Source: an uncultured Verrucomicrobiota bacterium (lineage in GTDB: Bacteria > Verrucomicrobiota > Kiritimatiellia > RFP12 > UBA1067). Taken from it: a DNA stretch of 14,152 nt. This document shows positions 1 through 6,824 of this stretch, in pieces; position 1 is the first letter of the stretch; every line of letters begins with the position of its first letter. The position numbers and the translations under genes are program-made. The DNA lies in the NCBI GenBank assembly GCA_946631345.1, contig CAMPAA010000072.1, positions 1 through 14,152 of the forward strand, read 5' to 3'. The notes beneath the pieces are model-generated. The model was not told the DNA's origin. It was given only the letters and a program-made list of their open reading frames with translations, and searched no databases.

Positions 1-63
1 AAGTGCATCAAGTGCGGCCAGTGCATCCAGAACTGCAAGTTCGGCGCAATCTCGGTGAAGTAA
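1..63 (+). CDS. hydB: C-terminal end of NADH-binding hydrogenase subunit (HydB/NuoF-like), partial
   Basis: Only the last 20 codons and the TAA stop are present; the gene starts before the window. The visible peptide carries CxxCxxCxxxC spacing (KCIKCGQCIQNC) followed by a short GAISVK end, which is a [4Fe-4S] ferredoxin-type site at the extreme C-terminus. HydB subunits of trimeric [FeFe] hydrogenases are NuoF-like flavoproteins that bind FMN and NAD(H) and end in a bacterial-ferredoxin domain, so this tail fits. The stop lies 19 nt before the hydA start, and the hydA ribosome-binding site fills that gap, so the two are in one operon. The assignment rests on the tail plus its neighbour; another ferredoxin-tailed oxidoreductase cannot be excluded from 20 residues alone. 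Confidence 0.72.
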   Translation, partial: KCIKCGQCIQNCKFGAISVK

Positions 64-82
64 GAGGAAAGGAAATTCTGAC

Positions 83-1894
83 ATGGAAACCACCGAACTC
101 GTTTCTCTCGAAATCAACGGCAAGGCTGTAGAGGTGCCGAAAGGCTCCAACATCCTGCAGGCCGCGCGGAAGGCCAACATCAAGATTCCGACGCTCTGCT
201 ACCACCCGGATCTCAAGCCGGGCGCGAGCTGCGGTATCTGCGTGGTGCGCCAGCTTGTGCCGAGCCGCACGGAGCCTGGCAAGTTCGTGCCGTCCCCGAA
301 GCTGCTCCGTGCGTGCTGTACGGAGGTGACTCCCGGCATGAAGATCATTACGCACGATCCTGACATCGTGCAGGTGCGCCGCACGGTGCTCGAGCTCATA
401 CTCGCGAACCACCCCTCGGACTGCCTCCAGTGCCCCCGTTCCGGTTCCTGCGAACTGCAGGCGATCGCGGCGGACTTCGGCATCCGCGAGATCCCGTTCC
501 CGAAGGAGGTTCTGCATCGCGATCCGGACATGTCTACGCCGTCGATCGTGCTGAACCCCGACAAGTGCATCAAGTGCGGCCGCTGCGCAGAGGTGTGTCA
601 GCAGATGCAGAATGTGTGGGCGCTTGAGTTCATCGGGCGCGGCGAGAAGACAGTCATGGCTCCCGCTGCCGGCGTCAAGCTGGCCGAATCCCCCTGCATC
701 AAGTGCGGCCAGTGCTCTGCGCACTGCCCCGTGGGCGCCATCTACGAGAACGATGAGACCGCCAAGGTGTGGGCCGCACTCCGAGACCCAGAGAAGACCT
801 GTCTCGTGCAGATAGCCCCGGCAGTCCGCGTGGCCGTTGGCGAGGCGTTCGGCATGAAGCCGGGCGAGCTCACCACGGGCAAGATTTACGCCGCCCTACG
901 CATGCTCGGTTTCGACAAGGTGTTCGACACGAACTTCTCTGCCGACGTCACGATCATGGAGGAGGGAACGGAGTTCATCAAGCGCTTCACCGAGGGCGGA
1001 CAGCTTCCGCTGCTCACCTCCTGCTGCCCTGCTTGGACGGACTGGATGGAGAAGTATGCCCCCGACTTCACGGAGAACTTCTCCACGGCGAAGTCGCCGC
1101 AGCAGATGCTCTCGGCACTCTGCAAGAGCTACTGGGCAGAGAAGAACGGCGTAGACCACACGAAGATCCACGTGACCTCAATCATGCCCTGCACGGCGAA
1201 GAAGCACGAGATCGCTCGCGACGAGTACATGAGCGCCACTGGCACCCAGGATACGGACGTGGTGCTGACCACGCGCGAGCTCGCCCGCATGATCAAGGCT
1301 GCCGGCATCGACTTCAACAGCCTTGAGGAAGAACCCGCCGACAAGTTGCTCGGTGCCTACACGGGCGCGGGCACGATCTTCGGCGTGACGGGCGGCGTTA
1401 TGGAGGCAGCCCTCCGCACGGCGTATTGCCTCATCACCGGCGAAGCCCAGCCGCCGAGCATCGACTTCAAGGAGGTGCGCGGTATGGAGGGCGTTAAGAC
1501 GGCCACCATCGACATCAAGGGCACAAAGGTGAACATCGCCGTCGCGCACCAGATGGGCAACGTCGAGAAGGTGCTGGACATGATCCGCGAGGATCGCAAG
1601 AACGGCGTGAAGCCGCGCTTCGACTTCATCGAGGTGATGGCATGCCGCGGCGGCTGCATCGGCGGCGGCGGCCAGCCCTGCCTTGCGACGGACGAGGTTC
1701 GCGCTCAGCGCACGGCGGGCATCTACACCGACGACGAGAAGTGCACCCTCCGCATGTCGCACCTCAACCCCGAGGTCACGGCCCTCTACAAGGACTACCT
1801 CGACGGCAAGACGGGCGCGCAGGGCGGCGAGAAGGCACACCACCTTCTCCATACGAAGTACAAGAAGATCGACGTGTACCACTTCGAGGGCTGA
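83..1894 (+). CDS. hydA: [FeFe] hydrogenase catalytic subunit HydA
   Basis: This 603-residue protein is the H-cluster subunit that interconverts protons and H2, taking electrons from ferredoxin and NADH in trimeric bifurcating enzymes. Domains in order: a plant-type [2Fe-2S] domain (C39, C50, C53, C78); a His-Cys3 [4Fe-4S] site (H110, C114, C117, C123); two bacterial [4Fe-4S] sites (C162/165/168/172 and C205/208/211/215); then the H-cluster domain with TSCCPAW (312-318), MPCTAKK (C370) and ACRGGCIGGGG (C521, C525). The C-terminal LYKDYL...HHLLHTKY segment is the small-subunit-like end. All H-cluster cysteines are present, so it should be active. GAGGAAAGGA lies upstream of the ATG at 83. The multi-cluster N-terminus and the adjacent HydB-like subunit favour a trimeric, cytoplasmic group A3-type enzyme over a ferredoxin-only one. 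The maturases HydE, HydF and HydG are not in the window. Family certain; bifurcation is inferred. Confidence 0.96.
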   Translation: METTELVSLEINGKAVEVPKGSNILQAARKANIKIPTLCYHPDLKPGASCGICVVRQLVPSRTEPGKFVPSPKLLRACCTEVTPGMKIITHDPDIVQVRRTVLELILANHPSDCLQCPRSGSCELQAIAADFGIREIPFPKEVLHRDPDMSTPSIVLNPDKCIKCGRCAEVCQQMQNVWALEFIGRGEKTVMAPAAGVKLAESPCIKCGQCSAHCPVGAIYENDETAKVWAALRDPEKTCLVQIAPAVRVAVGEAFGMKPGELTTGKIYAALRMLGFDKVFDTNFSADVTIMEEGTEFIKRFTEGGQLPLLTSCCPAWTDWMEKYAPDFTENFSTAKSPQQMLSALCKSYWAEKNGVDHTKIHVTSIMPCTAKKHEIARDEYMSATGTQDTDVVLTTRELARMIKAAGIDFNSLEEEPADKLLGAYTGAGTIFGVTGGVMEAALRTAYCLITGEAQPPSIDFKEVRGMEGVKTATIDIKGTKVNIAVAHQMGNVEKVLDMIREDRKNGVKPRFDFIEVMACRGGCIGGGGQPCLATDEVRAQRTAGIYTDDEKCTLRMSHLNPEVTALYKDYLDGKTGAQGGEKAHHLLHTKYKKIDVYHFEG

Positions 1895-1916
1895 ACAATA
1901 CCCAACAGGTGAGAAA

Positions 1917-1956
1917 AAGCGAAGCGACACCCGCAAAGGGTGCCGCTTCTGCTTTT
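1917..1956 (+). terminator. Rho-independent terminator after hydA
   Basis: A long stem starting AAGC-GAAGCGACACCC pairs with GGGTGCCGCTTCTGCTT around the loop GCAAA, with one bulge and one mismatch. It ends in a short T run (TTTT, 1953-1956). It begins 22 nt after the hydA stop. It should end the hydrogenase operon and separate it from the next transcription unit. Confidence 0.85.
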
Positions 1957-1972
1957 CATCTTATCCATAGGC

Positions 1973-2048
1973 TTTGAGTCTTTCAGGGTTTCTTGTGGCA
2001 TGGTGCATATCGCTGCACACGAAAGCCCGTGAACCCGCAAAGCTCAAA
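1973..2048 (+). other. long bulged hairpin in the hydA downstream intergenic region
   Basis: Nested complementary segments fold this stretch on itself: TTTGAG (1973-1978) with CTCAAA (2043-2048), CTTT (1980-1983) with AAAG (2039-2042), GGGTT (1986-1990) with AACCC (2032-2036), and an apical GTGCA/TGCAC hairpin (2003-2018). An alternative pairing of TTTC/GAAA and TTGTG/CACAC competes in the middle. No convincing gene lies here. It could be a small structured RNA or one arm of a dispersed intergenic repeat; the pairing is visible but the function is unknown. Confidence 0.45.
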
Positions 2049-2060
2049 TGGTATTGGCCT

Positions 2061-2089
2061 GGTGAAATGCGCATCCTGCGCGTTTCACC
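2061..2089 (+). other. near-perfect 13-bp hairpin, intergenic
   Basis: GGTGAAATGCGCA pairs with TGCGCGTTTCACC around the three-base loop TCC, with only one G-T wobble. There is no T run after it, so it is not a classical terminator. It sits between the bulged hairpin at 1973-2048 and a third dyad at 2096-2139, which suggests all three belong to one structured element. Confidence 0.6.
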
Positions 2090-2095
2090 CGCTGC

Positions 2096-2139
2096 GGTCA
2101 CGCGGCGCATTGAGGGTAACGCGCTCTACCATCGCGACC
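2096..2139 (+). other. third dyad of the structured intergenic region
   Basis: GGTC plus GCG (2096-2104, with a two-base bulge) pairs with CGCGACC (2133-2139), and an inner GCGC (2105-2108) can pair with GCGC (2121-2124). Downstream, up to the promoter at 2203, I see only a short CGCC/GGCG hairpin near 2158-2171 with an A-rich loop. No coding signal supports a gene between 1957 and 2277. Confidence 0.4.
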
Positions 2140-2202
2140 CGCATATCAGGACAGAGTCGCCGAAAAATGGCGCAGGGCAAGATTTTGCTATGAATTTTGT
2201 TG

Positions 2203-2231
2203 TTGACGGCGGATGCCGATTAGTGTATATT
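2203..2231 (+). promoter_or_regulatory. sigma70-type promoter for the beta-strand-repeat protein / GHL10 operon
   Basis: A -35 box TTGACG (2203-2208) and a -10 box TATATT (2226-2231) are separated by exactly 17 nt, and each matches five of six consensus bases. The local sequence is much more AT-rich than its surroundings. The predicted transcription start near 2238 rules out the TTG codon at 2230 as the gene start and supports the downstream GTG at 2278. Confidence 0.75.
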
Positions 2232-2262
2232 GTGTTCCTGTTTCTGGGTGCTTTATTCGATG

Positions 2263-2268
2263 AAAGGA
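2263..2268 (+). promoter_or_regulatory. Shine-Dalgarno site that selects the GTG start at 2278
   Basis: AAAGGA lies 9 nt before the GTG at 2278. The alternative in-frame ATG at 2260 has no purine-rich site at a useful distance. The GTG start also leaves a clean signal peptide. Confidence 0.6.
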
Positions 2269-2277
2269 TTCCATGCA

Positions 2278-5019
2278 GTGAAAAACGGAGAGACCTTGGC
2301 CCTGATATGTGCGCTGGCGGCGTTGACCGTTGGCGCTAAAACCAACACTCTCGTGAACGGCGCGTCAGACTGGCGAAGTCCGGATAGCTTCGAGGAGAGG
2401 GTGGAGATACTTCCCGGCGACACAGTTCTGGTCCCGCCCAACTGTACCGGCACCGTTTACGACGATTCGGCGGCGCTGGTAAGTTCGCTTGAGAGGATTG
2501 TCCTGCAGACCCACACGACATCCTGCATTATCATCGACATATCGACCAACACCACGTTTGGCTGCACCATCAACGACGGCATTGTCGGCCAGCAGTATTT
2601 CGGTAAGGTCGTGAAGCGCGGCGCGGGCGAGGCGTTCTTTGCCGCCTATACGCGTACTGGCGACGCTGCGAGGCCGGAATACGTGCGGGATTTTGCCGTA
2701 AGGCTGGAAGTGGAGGAAGGGGATGTGAGGTTCCCCGACCTGACCGCCATCGTTCGCTCGAAGGACACCGACAAGCGATACTTCTACGTGCCGTATATCA
2801 CACTGGCGGAGGGAACGCGCGTTTTCACGCCTGGTGGATGCGCGCTGCTGATGAAATACCTGAACGGGAGCGGCAGCGTTACGAACGCCTACGGACATAC
2901 GAGCAAGTACGATCGCATCCAGATCGCATACGACCTGCCTAACGTGCAGGTTCTGCCCCACAGCGACTTCTATGGCTCCATCGACGGCATCGGCTACGAT
3001 TCCGAAAACTTCACGCAGGTGGGCCGCATCAACCTGCATGGCACGAACAGCAACTTCACCGGCGTGTTCCGCGCCACGGAGAATGCTACGAAGCCGTCCG
3101 CTGTGTGGACGGGGATAACCAGTTTCGGAAAGACGGGCTATCCGTCCTCCATCGGGATGCACCAGAACATATTCCTCTCGGCATCGCGCCTGATATACCT
3201 TGGCAAGGGCGAGACGACCGACAAGCGCATCTTCCTGCGTTCATCCATCGACGCCCCGGCCATAATCGACGGTGGCGAGCATGGCGGGCTCACCCTGTCA
3301 GAGAACATCTACAACGGATCAGGGGCGGCGGACGCCATGCACCGGCGGCTTGAGTTCACCGGCGACCACACGAACGCATGCAGAATGACAGGCACGTTCC
3401 CTCTGCGCCCCAAGAATGGCGTGTACTACACATGCCATCTCACCAAGAGCGGGACGGGCGTTTGGCATCTCGACACCGCCGCGTCCGGCATGGCCGGCGG
3501 CATAGCGGTGGAGAACGGCACGCTGCGCTTCAACACCATTGCCAACAAGGGCATTGATTCCTCCCTCGGCACCGCCACCATCCTCACCGACGCCTATGCC
3601 GGAGCAGACTACCTCAACCACAAGGTCGATTATGCGTTCCTCCTCGGCGGCATCGACGGGAACGGCGCCGCGACCGAGGGGACGCTCGAATACGTCGGCA
3701 CCGGCAGCCCGTGCGTGACCGACCGCCCGTTCGCAATCCGCACGGCAGGGCGCATCCGCGCAAACGGCGGCTCCGCGCTCGAACTCGGCAACTTCTACGG
3801 GCTGGGTGCAGGAGGGAAGACTCTCACGCTCGATGGGGATGGCGAATTCTGGAACAAGGCCATAGACGTGCGCGACGGGGAAGGTTGCGTGTCCATCGTC
3901 AAAGATGGCGGCGGCAGCTGGATTCTCGCGAAGACATCTGGAGAGTATGCGTTCACCGGATCGCTCGACGTGAACGGTGGAGTCCTTGCGGTCGCCGGCG
4001 GCAACAACGTGCCGTTCTCGTGGTTCCGGCTCCGCATCAAGGAGAACGCATACGCTGCGGGTCTTTACACCGAATATGCCGGAGACGACAAATCAACCAG
4101 CACCATCATGCTGCACAAGTTCATGCTGTTCGACGCCGACGGTACCGCGCAGGCGGTTGGGCTGGAGGAGAAAACTCCTGGCTCCGCCCTGCAGCCGGGC
4201 GAGATGGCGTACAGACATGCCGACCGTCTGCAAGGATATGCTTCAGGAAGATCGACATCGCTATCCAACCTCGTCAATGTCATATCAGGCAATCGCAGCC
4301 AGTGTACGGCGGTGAATCTGCTGGATGCAGAGGACGATAGCACTTGGATCGACATCGACATGCGGCTTACGAACGGCGCGCCGCCAATAGCGTCCTTCGA
4401 CTATTCTTTCTACTACAGCACCGGCACTCTGCCGGACTACGCCTCTCGGCAGAATCCTACGGCGATGGAGCTGTTGGGAAGTTCAGACGGCATAAACTGG
4501 GAGAGCCTCTGGTCCACGAACGGCATGGCGATATCCGGCTACCGGCTGTATTGGGAAGGAAGCAGGCAGTCGATCAGCACCGACGCCACCCTGCGCAACA
4601 CGCTATCCGGGCATTCAAGCCCATTCCTGCTCCACCACTTATCGCCGACAAACGTCGCAAATGTGGGCGAGTGCGTCCTGCCGGTCGAGTCGTTTTCCGT
4701 TGCGGACGGTGCCACCCTGCGGTCGGAAGGCGGCACTGTGAAGTTCGTGGATGACGTCACGTGGCGCATTTCGGCCGACGGCGCAGGGCGGCTCGAAGGG
4801 TTCGCATTGCCGGAAAGCGGCACCATCGAGGTTGAGAACTTCACCGGTGGCGACAGGGAGTTCCAGCTTCCGGTCGAGTGCGTGGACGTTACCGGCCTCG
4901 GCAACGTTATCAACTGGACGCTTTCGGTCGGCTCCGTCCAGTCCTCGAAATGGCGCGTGACGGTTAGGGACGGCGGCGTGTGGCTTGTCCCGACCGGGTT
5001 CAGGTTCATTGTTAGGTAA
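2278..5019 (+). CDS. large exported beta-strand-repeat protein with discoidin-like domain and conserved C-terminal tail
   Basis: From the GTG at 2278 this is 913 residues. The N-terminus (KNGETLALICALAALTVGA|KT) is a Sec signal peptide. The middle is rich in Gly, Thr, Asn and Asp with beta-helix-like strands. Two segments resemble autotransporter-associated beta-strand repeats: LTKSGTGVWHLD...GGIAVENGTLRF (about 388-420) and IVKDGGGSWIL...FTGSLDVNGGVLAV (about 540-575). From about 580 a WFRLRIKENAY...LFDADG...DGINWE segment looks like an F5/8 type C/discoidin fold, which often binds glycans. There is no C-terminal beta-barrel, so it is not a classical autotransporter. The end (VRDGGVWLVPTGFRFIVR) closely matches the end of the protein at 12867-14152. 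It leads an operon with the GHL10 gene 24 nt downstream. A surface or secreted adhesin/scaffold role is inferred; substrate unknown. Confidence 0.75.
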   Translation: MKNGETLALICALAALTVGAKTNTLVNGASDWRSPDSFEERVEILPGDTVLVPPNCTGTVYDDSAALVSSLERIVLQTHTTSCIIIDISTNTTFGCTINDGIVGQQYFGKVVKRGAGEAFFAAYTRTGDAARPEYVRDFAVRLEVEEGDVRFPDLTAIVRSKDTDKRYFYVPYITLAEGTRVFTPGGCALLMKYLNGSGSVTNAYGHTSKYDRIQIAYDLPNVQVLPHSDFYGSIDGIGYDSENFTQVGRINLHGTNSNFTGVFRATENATKPSAVWTGITSFGKTGYPSSIGMHQNIFLSASRLIYLGKGETTDKRIFLRSSIDAPAIIDGGEHGGLTLSENIYNGSGAADAMHRRLEFTGDHTNACRMTGTFPLRPKNGVYYTCHLTKSGTGVWHLDTAASGMAGGIAVENGTLRFNTIANKGIDSSLGTATILTDAYAGADYLNHKVDYAFLLGGIDGNGAATEGTLEYVGTGSPCVTDRPFAIRTAGRIRANGGSALELGNFYGLGAGGKTLTLDGDGEFWNKAIDVRDGEGCVSIVKDGGGSWILAKTSGEYAFTGSLDVNGGVLAVAGGNNVPFSWFRLRIKENAYAAGLYTEYAGDDKSTSTIMLHKFMLFDADGTAQAVGLEEKTPGSALQPGEMAYRHADRLQGYASGRSTSLSNLVNVISGNRSQCTAVNLLDAEDDSTWIDIDMRLTNGAPPIASFDYSFYYSTGTLPDYASRQNPTAMELLGSSDGINWESLWSTNGMAISGYRLYWEGSRQSISTDATLRNTLSGHSSPFLLHHLSPTNVANVGECVLPVESFSVADGATLRSEGGTVKFVDDVTWRISADGAGRLEGFALPESGTIEVENFTGGDREFQLPVECVDVTGLGNVINWTLSVGSVQSSKWRVTVRDGGVWLVPTGFRFIVR

Positions 5020-5043
5020 CGGAATACAGGAGGGGATTGGCTC

Positions 5044-6639
5044 ATGGATATGCGCAGCGCATTGCGGGCAGGGCTTTTTGCGGCGGCGTTTCTGCCGCTG
5101 GCGGCAAGTGGAGTGCACATCACGTCTAAGGAGGCGTTCGGGGAGGGTGAGGCCGTGTTTGCGCTCGACTTCAGCGCCGACAAGGTGGCTGACCGGGCGA
5201 CGGTGGATTTCGGGCAGACTCTCGATCTGCGCAAGGCGTGGGGCTTCACGTTCGAGATCGGCACAGATGACATTTCCGCTTTCCGGAGTTTCGTTGTTCT
5301 GCTGCGCACAGGTGGCCGCAGCAAGCCGACCGGGTGGTATGTATACAGGCCGCAGCCGCTGGATGAAGATGTTGACGGGTGGATGAGAATGACCCTGCAC
5401 CGCAAACCGACGTCAATCCTGGATTCGCCGGAGGGCTTTGACCGCATCACCTGCATCCGTTTCACCGGCTATCTGCAGAAAGGGCGCCGTCCAAAGGAGC
5501 TGCGGTTCCGTGGATTCAAGGTGTTGCGGGATGCGCCGAAAGGCGCAGATGTGCATGAACGGACTGCGGCGGCGCTCAACAGGGTGCGCGCAATGCCACC
5601 GAAAGCCGGAGAGCGGCGGCTTGCGTGGACGCACGTGGAGACGCATGGCGCAGCCACTCCAGACTGGGAGGCGGTGGCCGCCCACGCGAAGAGGGACGGG
5701 ATCACCGACCTGATACCGCTGATGTCGTGGAACGGCAGCGCGTACTTCCCGTCGGCTGTGACCGGCTACCGGAAGGAGCTTGTGGCGAAGCACGGCGACC
5801 AGCTTGAGAAGTGCCTGGCAGCCTGTCGGCGGCATGGGCTAAAGTGCCACGTGTGGAAGGTCAACTGGCAGGTGCGCGGTTCGGACGAGATGCTTGCGAA
5901 GATGCGCGCGGAGAAGCGCCTGCAGCTCGTGCGGCAGGACGGCAATGCGTCCAGGCCGCTCGTCGAGAGCGTGTGGCTGTGTCCGGGCGACGAACGCAAC
6001 AGGAAGCTGGAGAGCGATGCGATGTTTGAGCTTGCCGGGAAGGGCGTGGACGGCATTCACTTCGACTACATCCGCTACAACGGCTACACAGGCTGCTTCT
6101 GTGACGGCTGCCGCGAAAGGTTCGAGCGCAGGATCGGCAGGAAGGTGGACAACTGGCCGACGGACGTTGAACTGAAGGATGCGCCGCTATCCGCTGAATG
6201 GGACGCCTACCGCCGCTCCAACCTGAACGCCCTCGTGGAGGATGTCGCGAAGAGGGTGCGTACCGCCTATCCGAAGGTGGAGATCTCGGCGGCGGTGCAG
6301 TCGTACGATCCCGGCAACACGCCTAACGCGCAGGACTGGCCGCGCTGGTGCCGCGAGAGATGGGTGGACTTCGTGTGCCCGATGGACTACACCAACATCA
6401 GCGTGTTCCTTGGGAACATGGCCAGGCTGCAGAAGCCCGTAATGGACGCAACGGGCGTGCCGGTCTATCCCGGCATCGGCATCTATTCCGGGCGTTCGCG
6501 GCTGGATGCCGCCAGCGCGGCTCGGCAGATTGCATTGCTGCGCGAGATGGGCTTCACCGGATACACGTTCTTCAGCTTCCGCGCCGACACCTATCCGGAG
6601 TTCGACGCGCTTGCCCAGGGCCCCATGCGCAGCCGTTGA
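5044..6639 (+). CDS. secreted GH10-like glycoside hydrolase (GHL10 / DUF187 family)
   Basis: This 531-residue protein begins with a Sec signal peptide (MDMRSALRAGLFAAAFLPLAASG, cleavage near residue 23). Residues about 24-165 form a beta-rich, possibly carbohydrate-binding region. From about 190 a TIM-barrel of the GHL10/DUF187 type follows: HVWKVNW (269-275), DGIHFDYIRY (336-345), a Cys-rich GCFCDGCRERF element (350-360), DWPRWCRERWVDF and PMDYT (446-450), and a final GFTGYTFFSF strand. The HFDYIRY and PMDYT motifs are family hallmarks; the family is predicted to hydrolyse glycosidic bonds but its substrates are mostly unknown. AGGAGGGG (5028-5035) lies 8 nt before the ATG. The 24-nt gap to the upstream repeat protein implies co-transcription, so the enzyme probably acts outside the cytoplasm on the same target. 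No clear terminator follows. Confidence 0.85.
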   Translation: MDMRSALRAGLFAAAFLPLAASGVHITSKEAFGEGEAVFALDFSADKVADRATVDFGQTLDLRKAWGFTFEIGTDDISAFRSFVVLLRTGGRSKPTGWYVYRPQPLDEDVDGWMRMTLHRKPTSILDSPEGFDRITCIRFTGYLQKGRRPKELRFRGFKVLRDAPKGADVHERTAAALNRVRAMPPKAGERRLAWTHVETHGAATPDWEAVAAHAKRDGITDLIPLMSWNGSAYFPSAVTGYRKELVAKHGDQLEKCLAACRRHGLKCHVWKVNWQVRGSDEMLAKMRAEKRLQLVRQDGNASRPLVESVWLCPGDERNRKLESDAMFELAGKGVDGIHFDYIRYNGYTGCFCDGCRERFERRIGRKVDNWPTDVELKDAPLSAEWDAYRRSNLNALVEDVAKRVRTAYPKVEISAAVQSYDPGNTPNAQDWPRWCRERWVDFVCPMDYTNISVFLGNMARLQKPVMDATGVPVYPGIGIYSGRSRLDAASAARQIALLREMGFTGYTFFSFRADTYPEFDALAQGPMRSR

Positions 6640-6670
6640 TCGGGCATTGGTTCCGGCTGTCAGTTTCGGC

Positions 6671-6699
6671 TTGCGTCCAGGGGCGGGATTTGGTAGAAT
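6671..6699 (+). promoter_or_regulatory. extended -10 promoter for tRNA-Ser (and probably queF operon)
   Basis: TTGCGT (6671-6676), a 17-nt spacer and TAGAAT (6694-6699) preceded by TGG form a good extended -10 promoter. The predicted start near 6706 gives a tRNA 5' leader of about 12 nt, typical of RNase P-processed transcripts. No other promoter-like sequence lies between the tRNA and lpxA that I could find. Confidence 0.65.
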
Positions 6700-6717
6700 A
6701 CGCGCCGTTTTTTGAAA

Positions 6718-6807
6718 GGAGGGGTGTCCGAGTGGTCGATGGTGCAACCTTGGAAAGGTTGTGTGGGGGCAACTCCACCGGGGGTTCGAATCCCCCCCCC
6801 TCCGCCA
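6718..6807 (+). tRNA. tRNA-Ser (anticodon GGA)
   Basis: The 90-nt gene folds as a class II tRNA. A perfect acceptor stem pairs GGAGGGG (6718-6724) with CCCCTCC (6797-6803), followed by discriminator G and an encoded CCA (6805-6807). The anticodon stem CAACC/GGTTG encloses TTGGAAA, so the anticodon is GGA (6752-6754), reading UCC and UCU. A long variable arm (GTGGGG GCAA CTCCAC, 6763-6778) marks a serine tRNA, and the T arm is GGGGG TTCGAAT CCCCC. The open reading frame that runs through this gene is coincidental. queF starts 17 nt after the CCA with no terminator between. Confidence 0.98.
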
Positions 6808-6824
6808 ACGTGGTGAATGGTGGA

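Noticed and set aside
1178..1936. Long - strand open frames opposite hydA and other genes
   Set aside because: They mirror high-GC coding sequence on the other strand, are rich in Arg, Ala and His without domains, and lack start signals.
2094..2145. A D-arm-like stretch (TGGTAGAGC on the - strand) suggesting a tRNA
   Set aside because: No matching 7-bp acceptor stem or T arm lies at the right distances, and the would-be anticodon loop has six bases. At most a chance resemblance or a decayed fragment.
1957..2202. Integron attC site, CRISPR array or IS remnant in the intergenic hairpins
   Set aside because: There are no paired RYYYAAC/GTTRRRY boxes in attC arrangement, no regularly spaced direct repeats, and no transposase fragment or flanking target duplication.
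1974..2339. Short open frames on the + strand across the hydA downstream gap
   Set aside because: They cross the terminator-to-promoter region and the hairpins, lack ribosome-binding sites, have non-protein-like composition, and one runs into the real downstream gene in another frame.
6348..6824. Open frame extending queF upstream through the tRNA and into the GHL10 gene
   Set aside because: It reads through tRNA-Ser and overlaps the GHL10 gene in a different frame. QueF homology begins at about 6825 and gives a normal 154-residue enzyme.
6660..6824. preQ1 riboswitch in front of queF
   Set aside because: Only 17 nt separate the tRNA CCA end from the queF start, too short for the aptamer, and no aptamer-like sequence is present upstream of the tRNA.
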